From Saprospiraceae bacterium (GTDB taxonomy: Bacteria > Bacteroidota > Bacteroidia > Chitinophagales > Saprospiraceae): 64,000 nt of DNA. Shown piece by piece: positions 56,426 to 64,000 of this stretch (the stretch's first letter is position 1; each line of letters opens with the position of its first letter). Under the pieces are notes generated by a model that searched no databases, was not told where the DNA came from, and saw only the letters and a program-made list of their open reading frames with translations. A program made the position numbers and the translations under genes. The stretch lies in assembly GCA_016714895.1 (NCBI GenBank), contig JADKBV010000004.1, positions 372,001 through 436,000 on the forward strand. The letters are read 5' to 3'.

Positions 56426-56433
56426 CAAATATA
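56426..56433 (-). promoter_or_regulatory. -7 element of the metallophosphoesterase gene
   Basis: TATATTTG on the minus strand, 19 bases before the ATG at 56406. No -33 TTTG at the expected spacing. Confidence 0.5.
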
Positions 56434-56482
56434 GACTTTCTGTGGTACATGTTGAAGTAAGATTGGTACAGATAATACAAAT

Positions 56483-56709
56483 CATCCAAATAAATTTGGA
56501 TGTCCAGGGAAGTTCCGATGGTGGAAGGTTGCAACTTCGATGCCATGAGTTATGAATTTGTAATTCACGCAGAAGGAATGTAATAAGGGAAAGGTAGTGA
56601 TATGGAAATGAATTACAAATTCATTAATGTACTGGATCGAAGTCGCAGACTTCGACCATCGGTTTTCCAACCTGAGATTTTTTGAAACTTGATGCAAGTT
56701 TGTAACTTG
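56483..56709. repeat. cluster of six REP-like palindromes
   Basis: Within about 230 bases: CATCCAAATAAATTTGGATG (56483-56502), GAAGGTTGCAACTTC (56524-56538), GAATTTGTAATTC (56554-56566), GAATTACAAATTC (56610-56622), CGAAGTCGCAGACTTCG (56638-56654) and CAAGTTTGTAACTTG (56695-56709). Most have a 5-7-bp stem and a TGT, ACA or GCA loop; several recur in other gaps of this region. Such units are typical of REP sequences linked to REP-associated tyrosine transposases, none of which is encoded in this window. Confidence 0.6.
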
Positions 56710-56799
56710 TGTCTGAGCGTCTGAGCAAATTTTCCGGAAGCATTTATTTTAAGTATATGCAAAAAAATCAATAACAATTCATCTTATATATTTTTAATA

Positions 56800-58296
56800 T
56801 CACCTTATCTTAATAATCATTTTACTACCCATCAATACACCTTCTTTTTTTATACTTAGTATATAACTTCCTACCGCCAAATGGCCGATGTCCCAAACCG
56901 TACTTTGAAAAGCTCCTTGTCCTGTGTACCTGGCCACCTCTTTTCCAGTCATATCTACCAGACTGTAACCTACATCCATAATGTCCTCCTGGTTGATGTA
57001 CAAAACATCGCTGACCGGATTAGGATAAATGGTGATGAGACTCTTCCAATCTTCTTTTTCCCATTGAACGGAAGAAGTGGTATCACCTAAAATATGTCCG
57101 TCTTCATTGATTTTGACAAGCCATGCAACGATTTGTTTATCATCAGTATTTCCTCCTATCAGATAGTTTCCGTCTGAAGTTGATATGATATTGTGAAAAG
57201 TATTTATTATTTGTGGGGCAATCGTGTAAATGGTGTAATCTCGTTTCCAAATTATCTTGCCATTAAAATCCATTTTTAAAACACGACCGTTTAAAATCAA
57301 ACTATCATGCCATCGTACATTTTCACCCCAGGCATTGGTTACCGCCAGAATTGTACCTGTATCCCGCTGACTTTTGACCATGCTACCTATATATGATTGA
57401 AAAGATGATGCTGGCAAAGCTACATTTTTTTTCCAAATGGCTTTACGGGTTTTCAAATTAAAGCGCATGAAATGGTGCGGCCATGAACGATTTAGTGTTA
57501 TTTGATCCGGTACTTCAGCCCGGTATAAAACCAATACCTCTTCTTCATTTATTTGTAATAGACCACTATTAATAAATGCTTTTTCCCAATCCTCTGTACT
57601 CCATGTCCATAGCACGTTAAAATTTGTATCTAATTCACTCAGGTTTAGGGTATACTTATAGGCAACCGGATTCCATGTGGTAGCCATCAGATAATTGCCA
57701 TTACTGAGTCGAATAATTTTACCGGCTACATTAAACTTTTCATTATTGTCCATAATTTTTAATTCATCCCGTCCGTCATCCCACGCCAGCCATATGGCAG
57801 GTCTTGCACCGGCATCACTATCTGCGGTAAACGTAATCAAAAAACGATCATTTTCCCTCACCATATCATGGGTATAGGTTCCTCCCTCAAAAGGGTTGAT
57901 AATACTTCTTTTGATAAAAATTTCACGGCTCTGTTTGGCATAGGCCATTAAATGTACCCGGCCTCTTGCTGTAGCACAAAAATATAAGGTATCAAATACA
58001 TTATGCACCCGGATATTATTTCCAATAAACATCCATGTACTATCCAGCTCAAAATAAGCATTATGGATGACATCACCATTGGTTTTGTCATGCAGCGTCA
58101 CATGGAGTCCCAATTCAGGGCCAATTGAATCTTCTGCATAACCCATGGCATAATAATAATTTTCATCTTCATACAATATTTCAGCTTGCGCTTGCCTCAA
58201 TCCGTATGAAAAACTTCTTGAAAATTTTTCACCTTGACAAATCAAGGGTATACATGAGTTAAGCCATAAAAGGAAAAAAAATATATATTTAAACAT
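56800..58296 (-). CDS. T9SS-exported hypothetical protein, propeller-like
   Basis: A 498-residue secreted protein. It has a signal peptide (FFLLWLNSCIPLICQG), a strand-rich body with repeated Trp-containing units (LAWDDGRDELKIMDNN, VLWTWSTEDWEKAFINSG, IWKKNVALPASSFQS, IIWKRDYTIYTIAP) suggesting a propeller, and a T9SS type A sorting domain (ITIYPNPVSDVLYIN and LVDMTGKEVARYT) in the last ~75 residues. No enzymatic motif is visible, so binding or adhesion is more likely than catalysis. It lies 51 bases downstream of the M43-type protease gene on the same strand, so the two may be co-transcribed. Confidence 0.82.
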   Translation of the reverse strand: MFKYIFFFLLWLNSCIPLICQGEKFSRSFSYGLRQAQAEILYEDENYYYAMGYAEDSIGPELGLHVTLHDKTNGDVIHNAYFELDSTWMFIGNNIRVHNVFDTLYFCATARGRVHLMAYAKQSREIFIKRSIINPFEGGTYTHDMVRENDRFLITFTADSDAGARPAIWLAWDDGRDELKIMDNNEKFNVAGKIIRLSNGNYLMATTWNPVAYKYTLNLSELDTNFNVLWTWSTEDWEKAFINSGLLQINEEEVLVLYRAEVPDQITLNRSWPHHFMRFNLKTRKAIWKKNVALPASSFQSYIGSMVKSQRDTGTILAVTNAWGENVRWHDSLILNGRVLKMDFNGKIIWKRDYTIYTIAPQIINTFHNIISTSDGNYLIGGNTDDKQIVAWLVKINEDGHILGDTTSSVQWEKEDWKSLITIYPNPVSDVLYINQEDIMDVGYSLVDMTGKEVARYTGQGAFQSTVWDIGHLAVGSYILSIKKEGVLMGSKMIIKIR

Positions 58297-58347
58297 GAAA
58301 AAAAATTTGAAACGGAAGCCGGAATGACCCGGCCTCCGTTTATTTAA

Positions 58348-61300
58348 TTAATCTATTTTAACTAATTTACCGTTAAGTGTATCACCTGAAGATAATAAAA
58401 TACTAAATTGATACACACCTGAAAGAAGCATTGTGATATCAACTAAAGAACTGTTATCATTAAGGATTTTTGAAAGTAACAACTTGCCGGACAAATCCGA
58501 TATACGAATTTCTGCCGGGTTTACCGAAATATCGTAACCTCCCAGGTTTACCCTTATATGGTCAGTAGCAGGATTAGGAATTACAGAAACAAAAGGTTTT
58601 TCTTTTGTACGTGGATTACTGCTACTCAAAAACTGCAAGGGTTGATAGTGGTCATTGGATGGGAAATCACCAAAAGTCATGGAATATAAACTTTCCAGAA
58701 TTATTCTCGCTTTTTTGGTGGTCAGACCATGATTCGTGTTGGCAATATCAATTAAAACTTGTCTTTGAGCTCCCGGCATACTAACCACACTATTGCCAGC
58801 ATAATAATAATCAAAGAGAATGGCTTCCATTTCTTTGAGTTTATCTATCTGGCTCTTGTAATATGGGTCACTGATAACGTTTGTATTAATACCATTCAGA
58901 TAGTTCCATGCCTGATTATATTTACCTTCTTCAAGGTAAGTATGGTAAACAAAATATGGTACATCCAAATCGTGGTTTTTTTGATATTGTGATCTGATTT
59001 TTGAAAAATCGGGCTTTACCATCTCTTGTTGGAATACAATTCTTTGATTAATAATATAATCCATATACAATTTTTTAACCCGTAATTTGTCATTTAAAGC
59101 TGTTCTGGCATCTTCAACCTGCATAGCAGACCACAGACCTTGTCTGACTGAATTAGAAAAACTTCCGCTCTGAAAAACTACATAATATACATATAAATCT
59201 TCCAATGCACCCGGATTGAGAGATAATATGTCAACAACTTGTTGTTCAGTATAATGAATACTGTATTTGAATAATGTATGAAAGGCTTTGGGTGAAACAA
59301 AAGGGGATGCCTGAATTAAACTTGAATAAACTGATGAAGGGTTCGATGCGCTTTGTGTCTCAATCAGGTTTATGATATAGGGGGTATTCCCATTGTCGTA
59401 CAATGCATTGAGCAGGTTATTGTCCGAATCAATTTCAATATCATTTCCTGTAGGAATCATGGATGTGCTGTATATTCCGTTCAACTCATCAATAAAATCT
59501 GTGTAATCAGGTTCCTGAGGCAGCGTAAAGTCATCAAAGACACACGGGCTACAAGGTCCACCACAATCTACAAAATATTCACCATTATTTTGAATACCAT
59601 CATTACAATTGCCACCGCAGGAAGCACAACCACCACCACAATCCACACCGGTTTCTTCTCCGTTTTGAATACCATCAAAACATGTCGGTGCGCATGGCAT
59701 ACAAGAACCGCCACAGTCAATGCCTGTTTCATCTCCATCCCACAATCCGTTACTACACGAATTGACAAAACATGGCCCACAAGGTCCACCACAATCGATG
59801 CCCGTTTCGCCATTATTTTGTATGCCATCACTGCAATAATCTGTATTACAAGGAGGACAATCCAAGCCACCGCAATCGACACCTGTTTCGTCGCCATTCA
59901 TAACACCATCACTACAATGATTATTTGTAAAACAAGGTGGACACGATCCACCACAATCAATGTCTGATTCGTTTCCGTCTAATATGCCATTGGAGCAATG
60001 GGCTGGAAAAACCGGGGTAATTCCTATCTCTCCGGTTCCAATCTCGGGACAAGAGACCAAACATGAGCCACCACAATCGACTCCGAATTCATTGCCATCT
60101 CTTACACCATTAAAACAATGAGCAGGGTTTACCTCGGGTATCGGCGGATAATTGACATTGCACTTTGAACCGGGGGAATTGGTGTTATTGTTTTTAAAAA
60201 AATTACTTCCATTTATATAAATCGGCTCTTCTTTTGTTCCAGGATTTTTATAATAGTAATCTAACCTGCTCAAAGGAGTATAATTGATCTCCGGATTTGT
60301 TCTGGAAAACAGATTACCGGCCGCTAATTGATTATCTCCCTGTTGTGAAGCAATTCTGGCTTCCAGGTTAAAATCTGTGGTAAATGTAGAATTGGTTGGA
60401 TCTTGATGAAAATCATTACATTCCAAATTTAAATTGGGATTATCTGTGAAAACTTTCATGGCATTTCCCCAGATATTATTAAAATCATTTTTAAAAATCA
60501 AATTTGATGTGTTTGAAGTCAAGTTGTTTCTAAATATAATCTTTTGACTACCGGTGTTAAATTCATTATCCCGTATTGTAAGCTTTGGATATCCTACATT
60601 TTCAATATTAACACTTCCTGTGAAATAGTTATCTGAAATATTTGTAGGTCCGGAATTTCTGAGAGAAATTGATCCTTGAACAAATGAATTAAGAGTGTTC
60701 AAATATTGACCTCCATATGATGATGTCGCTAATAAGGTTAAAATATTTGATTGATTTACAACACTAATGTTTTTACCAGATGCCGTTATTCCTACAACAT
60801 CCGAGTTATTTATCCTAATAAATCCCGGACCATCCGGATTAGACTGAATAAGGCCACTTATGGTAGAATTTGAAATATATGCAAATAAGAGTTTATTACT
60901 CATATCCAAAGCCGTGGTTCCTTCTAAAATTGAATTGTCAGTCACAAATAACCTAAGTTTGGATTGAGATCCGGTTTTAATAACTGCTCCTGTTACCCCT
61001 GATACAATACTGTTAGACTTGATATTAATAGTGGGAAAATAATTTGTAGCTTCTACAGATATTCCTCTCCATTGTTCGCTTGAAACATTTAAACAACTGT
61101 TGTTATCAGATACAAATTTTCCCAACACCGTATTATCAACTAAAAGGTCTCCTTTGTTGAGAACCTGAATTTTTGCATTATTTGTAAACCTTATTTGGCA
61201 ATTTTTGAGTTTTAACGCTGAACTTAGCACTATATCTGATGTGATCACATAATTTTTACCAACTATTTCTGTCGGGGCATTTACAACAAATCCTGGCATT

Positions 61301-62214
61301 ATTGTATAGCCTGTTTGAGCATCTACTTTCCAGGGTTTACTGTTATTCCAATGTTTAATTAATGCTACTTGTCCTGGTTCATATTCTATTTCATTAAAAG
61401 TCATTGTACTTGTATAATGATAACTCATTATATTTGAAAACAACTTTGACTGATTAGGAATATTATTAAAAGGTGTGCCACAAATATCTGATTTGTTATC
61501 AAGATTCTGCACTGTCTTTAATATAGGATTAAACATCCTGTTATTCCAATTTTGATCATCTTGATTGTAAGGGTCTGTTTTAGTATCACAGATTCTGTCT
61601 CCATGTGTCAAACAATTACAGGCACAAGTTGTAGAGGGACTTACCTTTTCATGTGAAGTTTCGCTAAATGAATCAAAAGTATGAAAAAGGCCTAAAGCAT
61701 GACCTAACTCGTGTACCATATTTTGTTTCCCTAAACTATTGGGCAATTGTACGAAAAAAATACCTTTACCTAATAGCCCATTTCCACAAACTGTTCTGCC
61801 TAGACTTAGGCTACAATCTCTTGTTATCCTACCATACAAACAATTAGGAAAATTAATATTATTTGTAAATGGCTGACCCCAACCAGAACTGGTTGCTAAC
61901 GGACAGTTTTGACATTCATTCCTTACATACATTACATTAAAATTAATTCCAAATCTTAAATAAAAAGATTTTGTATATTCTACAACGGGTTCAATAACAG
62001 ATAATGGGGTAAGGTCGGTATATTCTATAACTAATCTATACGTAACATCTCCTCCATTCCAAGCAATATCAGAACAGTTTTGTTGAGGATTTGCATTTGG
62101 GGGCTGCATGCCTAAAATATAATTTTGTATTGCATCAATTTCTGATTGATCAGGCTGAAAACCACATTCAACCTGCCCCCATCCTACATCCACTTTCATC
62201 AGCATCCACATCAA
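58348..62214 (-). CDS. secreted M43-type metalloprotease with Cys-rich DCGG repeats and T9SS sorting domain
   Basis: A 1,288-residue surface/secreted protein. Residues ~1-13 look like part of a signal peptide whose true start lies upstream (see the repeat at 62252). The pappalysin/M43 zinc site is HELGHALGLFH (His168, Glu169, His172, His178), with nearby paired Cys (TTCACNCLTHGDRICDT). A parallel beta-helix-like region follows (about 320-620), then seven tandem Cys-rich repeats of about 27 residues from Cys700 to Cys891 (pattern CxDGxxNGxExGxDCGG, then CxxC), a helical segment, and a T9SS type A sorting domain (VIPNPATDHIRVNLGGYD). The first listed start, TTG at 62214, is followed by ATG at 62211; neither gives a convincing signal peptide. 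Confidence 0.85.
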   Translation of the reverse strand: MMWMLMKVDVGWGQVECGFQPDQSEIDAIQNYILGMQPPNANPQQNCSDIAWNGGDVTYRLVIEYTDLTPLSVIEPVVEYTKSFYLRFGINFNVMYVRNECQNCPLATSSGWGQPFTNNINFPNCLYGRITRDCSLSLGRTVCGNGLLGKGIFFVQLPNSLGKQNMVHELGHALGLFHTFDSFSETSHEKVSPSTTCACNCLTHGDRICDTKTDPYNQDDQNWNNRMFNPILKTVQNLDNKSDICGTPFNNIPNQSKLFSNIMSYHYTSTMTFNEIEYEPGQVALIKHWNNSKPWKVDAQTGYTIMPGFVVNAPTEIVGKNYVITSDIVLSSALKLKNCQIRFTNNAKIQVLNKGDLLVDNTVLGKFVSDNNSCLNVSSEQWRGISVEATNYFPTINIKSNSIVSGVTGAVIKTGSQSKLRLFVTDNSILEGTTALDMSNKLLFAYISNSTISGLIQSNPDGPGFIRINNSDVVGITASGKNISVVNQSNILTLLATSSYGGQYLNTLNSFVQGSISLRNSGPTNISDNYFTGSVNIENVGYPKLTIRDNEFNTGSQKIIFRNNLTSNTSNLIFKNDFNNIWGNAMKVFTDNPNLNLECNDFHQDPTNSTFTTDFNLEARIASQQGDNQLAAGNLFSRTNPEINYTPLSRLDYYYKNPGTKEEPIYINGSNFFKNNNTNSPGSKCNVNYPPIPEVNPAHCFNGVRDGNEFGVDCGGSCLVSCPEIGTGEIGITPVFPAHCSNGILDGNESDIDCGGSCPPCFTNNHCSDGVMNGDETGVDCGGLDCPPCNTDYCSDGIQNNGETGIDCGGPCGPCFVNSCSNGLWDGDETGIDCGGSCMPCAPTCFDGIQNGEETGVDCGGGCASCGGNCNDGIQNNGEYFVDCGGPCSPCVFDDFTLPQEPDYTDFIDELNGIYSTSMIPTGNDIEIDSDNNLLNALYDNGNTPYIINLIETQSASNPSSVYSSLIQASPFVSPKAFHTLFKYSIHYTEQQVVDILSLNPGALEDLYVYYVVFQSGSFSNSVRQGLWSAMQVEDARTALNDKLRVKKLYMDYIINQRIVFQQEMVKPDFSKIRSQYQKNHDLDVPYFVYHTYLEEGKYNQAWNYLNGINTNVISDPYYKSQIDKLKEMEAILFDYYYAGNSVVSMPGAQRQVLIDIANTNHGLTTKKARIILESLYSMTFGDFPSNDHYQPLQFLSSSNPRTKEKPFVSVIPNPATDHIRVNLGGYDISVNPAEIRISDLSGKLLLSKILNDNSSLVDITMLLSGVYQFSILLSSGDTLNGKLVKID
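59542..60117 (-). repeat. seven tandem DCGG Cys-rich protein repeats
   Basis: Seven consecutive units of about 27 residues inside the metalloprotease gene, such as CSDGVMNGDETGVDCGG and CSNGLWDGDETGIDCGG, each with four Cys. Unit boundaries are clear and copies differ in sequence, so this is an old protein-level repeat rather than a recent DNA expansion. Confidence 0.85.
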
Positions 62215-62251
62215 GATACATAATTTTAAAAACTTACCAATACCATTGCCG

Positions 62252-62315
62252 GTGTTGTGGTGTTGTGGTGTTGTGGTGTTGTGGTGTTGTGGTGTTGTGG
62301 TGTTGTGGTGTTGTG
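62252..62315. repeat. eight copies of an 8-bp tandem repeat (GTGTTGTG)n
   Basis: Eight perfect copies of GTGTTGTG, 64 bases, between the promoter and the body of the M43-type protease gene. On the coding strand the unit reads CACAACAC and has no stop in any frame. With eight copies, an ATG just downstream of the promoter (62327) is out of frame with the gene; seven or ten copies would put it in frame. Confidence 0.9.
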
Positions 62316-62332
62316 TCCAAAATCCATCACCT

Positions 62333-62364
62333 CAAAGATACTCAATTTTTGTTTCATAACAAAA
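62333..62364 (-). promoter_or_regulatory. near-consensus promoter of the M43-type protease gene
   Basis: TTTTG at 62360-62364 and TATCTTTG at 62333-62340 with a 19-base spacer, the best Bacteroidota -33/-7 match in the window. The -7 element ends five bases before an ATG at 62327, so transcription probably starts at or next to that ATG and includes the 8-bp repeat. Confidence 0.75.
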
Positions 62365-62854
62365 GATTTTTTGATTTTTGCAGCTTTATGCCCCTAAACA
62401 TTAAAATTTACATCCTTATATGAGTGCGCGCTCCCCATACTTTTTTTCGGTTTCAGAATTTAATCGGTTGTCAGGTCATCTTTCCACAATCATCGGGTTA
62501 ATAAATATAAATACATACAATTTTAAATTTAATTTTATTCAAAGATAGTGTATTGATTTTTAACAAAATACATCATTAACATATCGAAAAAACATTGATA
62601 TTCGCTTTTTTAAATATGATAAAAGATGTATTCAGAAGAATATTCCTTCTGTTGTTTATTCATACAAAATATTATAACATTATGATCAGATATCTTTGCA
62701 AAGTACAAAATAAAATTCTGTTTTCTTTTTAATATTAATTTTTTCACTTTTTAGTAAAATGTCTTCGGAGCGACAAGATATCTCTGAGGGAGATGTCCGG
62801 ATGTTTAAATACATTTTAACCTGAAGAAGAAAAACCAAATTGACTTTTTCAAAC

Positions 62855-62874
62855 CATCCAAATAAATTTGGATG
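62855..62874. repeat. CATCCAAAT palindrome (intact copy)
   Basis: CATCCAAATAAATTTGGATG, identical to the copy at 56483-56502, followed in both cases by TCC. It is a 9-bp-stem inverted repeat in an intergenic gap. Confidence 0.6.
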
Positions 62875-63181
62875 TCCTGTTAGATAAAAAGGCGGAAAAA
62901 AACGATTGTGCGATAAAAAACATGTTCAGTTTCACACCAAATTTTCTTTTGAATATTAAATGTGTTTATTAAAATGGAACGTTTGAATCTATGTTATTAT
63001 AATGGAATGTACGTCTTAAGAACATAGTGTTTTACTCTTCTTCTGGCCGGCAAGGCTTTTACTTTTTTTGTAATTGGTTGACCTCCCTAATCTCTTCATA
63101 AAAATATTAGTACCTGCAACGGCACAAGGGAAAAACTCTTAAGCTTTTTGGTTGTTTGCCTAGTATTGAAAATATTTCCTC

Positions 63182-64000
63182 ATGATCTTTGCCATCGACG
63201 ATACCTTTACAAAAGAACTTCCTGCTGATCCGATCACCATAAATCAGGTCAGACAGGTGGCTGATTGTTGTTTTTCGTATGTCGACCCGACTCCCTGTGC
63301 CGCGCCATCGATGATCCATGTTTCTCCTGATATGATGGACAAACTGGGCATTACAGCGGAGGATACAAAAGATCCTTCGTTTGTAAAGCTGATGTCCGGC
63401 AATGAAGTTCCGGAAGGTTGTTTTCCGTATGCTATGTGTTATGGTGGTCATCAGTTTGGTTCCTGGGCCGGCCAATTGGGTGACGGCAGGGCCATCAACC
63501 TGTTTGAAACGGTGGTCAATGGCCGACGTTGGGCTCTTCAGCTCAAAGGGGCAGGATTGACGCCGTATTCCAGATCGGCAGACGGACTGGCGGTGTTGAG
63601 GAGTTCGGTGAGAGAATACCTCTGCAGTGAAGCCATGTATTTTTTGGGTGTACCGACGACCAGAGCCTTGTCCCTGGTGCAAACGGGTGATATGGTATTG
63701 CGCGATGTGATGTATGACGGCCATCCTGCTTACGAAAAAGGAGCTATCGTATGTCGGGTAGCACCTTCGTTCATCCGGTTTGGCAATTTTCAGATTCTGG
63801 CAGCACGTGGTGAGACCAAAAATCTTAAAGCATTGACGGATTATACCCTGAAACACTTTTTTCCGGAATTGGGTCCTCCTTCAAAAGAAACCTACATCCG
63901 CTTTTTCGAAAGTGTCGCACAAAAGACCATCGACATGATCGTGCACTGGCAACGGGTGGGATTTGTCCATGGGGTGATGAATACCGACAATATGTCCATC
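63182..64000 (+). CDS. selO: protein adenylyltransferase SelO (YdiU), cut by window edge
   Basis: The first 273 codons of a pseudokinase-fold enzyme that transfers AMP to protein hydroxyl groups; the rest lies beyond the window. The frame is open from ATG 63182 to the last base. Strong family motifs are present: YGGHQFGSWAGQLGDGRA, LQLKGAGLTPYSRSADG, VLRSSVREYLCSEAMYFLGV, RVAPSFIRFGNFQ, and GFVHGVMNTDNMSI at the end, which is the metal-binding NTDN region. The N-terminus (IFAIDDTFTKELPAD) matches the family's usual start. No promoter match is seen directly upstream. The gene is visibly richer in G+C than the gap before it. Confidence 0.94.
   Translation, partial: MIFAIDDTFTKELPADPITINQVRQVADCCFSYVDPTPCAAPSMIHVSPDMMDKLGITAEDTKDPSFVKLMSGNEVPEGCFPYAMCYGGHQFGSWAGQLGDGRAINLFETVVNGRRWALQLKGAGLTPYSRSADGLAVLRSSVREYLCSEAMYFLGVPTTRALSLVQTGDMVLRDVMYDGHPAYEKGAIVCRVAPSFIRFGNFQILAARGETKNLKALTDYTLKHFFPELGPPSKETYIRFFESVAQKTIDMIVHWQRVGFVHGVMNTDNMSI

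Larger units (their letters stand above)
56407..56799. other. intergenic gap rich in palindromes
   Basis: About 390 bases between two minus-strand genes; most of it is occupied by the palindrome cluster at 56483-56709. A 71-codon frame on the minus strand runs through the repeats and is not believed. Confidence 0.6.
62215..63181. other. long intergenic region between the M43 gene and selO
   Basis: About 970 bases. On the left: the 8-bp tandem repeat (62252-62315) and the promoter at 62333-62364. In the middle: AT-rich sequence with a TATCTTTG on the plus strand at 62690-62697 of unknown use. On the right: an imperfect inverted repeat near 62775-62800 and an intact CATCCAAAT palindrome at 62855-62874. 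No RNA gene or supportable ORF. Confidence 0.6.

Noticed and set aside
59353..59967. 204-codon plus-strand frame rich in Ile/Thr repeats
   Set aside because: It mirrors the DCGG repeats of the protease on the opposite strand; the apparent repeats are only the reverse complement of those.
62252..62315. CRISPR-like array
   Set aside because: The eight units are directly adjacent with no spacers, so this is a simple tandem repeat. No cas genes are present.
62091..62423. 110-codon plus-strand frame encoding CGVVVLWC repeats
   Set aside because: Produced by the 8-bp tandem repeat being stop-free on this strand too; starts inside the protease gene and has no other support.
63107..63856. 249-codon minus-strand frame at the right end
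   Set aside because: Antisense to selO, which has strong motifs on the plus strand.

Overview
The window looks like a chromosome segment from a Bacteroidota bacterium, probably of the Saprospiria/Chitinophagia type, though the exact family is an inference. The evidence is: secreted proteins ending in type IX secretion (T9SS) type A sorting domains; the Bacteroidota promoter -7 element TAnnTTTG upstream of many genes; start codons without Shine-Dalgarno sequences; families typical of the phylum (DUF4271 beside hemD, DUF2851, an ExbB/unknown/ExbD/ExbD cluster, a 7TMR-DISM histidine kinase); and low G+C over most of the window. No phage, IS element, rRNA or CRISPR array is visible.

Region 1 (1-10.3 kb): the end of dnaE, a YitT-type membrane protein, then a tight five-gene minus-strand signalling operon (response-regulator/nucleotide cyclase, two unknown proteins of which one is polytopic, a 7TMR-DISM kinase, a lone receiver). 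A CPBP protease, a small SET protein and an EamA transporter follow. Region 2 (10.4-20.6 kb): housekeeping genes, with an EF-G paralogue, truA, clpX-clpP-tig, tRNA-Leu, an ExbB/ExbD proton-channel operon, tRNA-Ser and a TatD hydrolase. Region 3 (20.6-34.5 kb, all plus strand): RNase H, a bifunctional (p)ppGpp enzyme with Fur and CvpA, dihydrofolate reductase, DUF2851, a thioredoxin-fold lipoprotein beside a Cys-tailed outer-membrane protein, clpB, DUF4271-hemD and a NUDIX hydrolase.

Region 4 (34.5-44.8 kb): a T9SS-exported PNGase F-like protein broken by a one-base frameshift, a monooxygenase-like protein, radC, a frameshifted trans-sulfuration enzyme (metB-like), a peptide transporter, a glycosyltransferase and aspartate kinase. 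Region 5 (44.8-64 kb) is accessory: long surface/secreted proteins and lipoproteins, all on the minus strand, separated by gaps holding short REP-like palindromes that I did not see in the first 40 kb. The last gene, selO, runs off the right edge.

The most striking observation is at 62.2-62.4 kb. The gene for a large secreted M43-type metalloprotease is preceded by a near-consensus Bacteroidota promoter, an ATG, and eight perfect copies of an 8-bp repeat. Eight is not a multiple of three, so gain or loss of a copy moves the ATG in or out of frame with the signal peptide. With the eight copies present the ATG is out of frame and ends after about 33 codons; with seven or ten it would read through. 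This is a candidate phase-variation switch.
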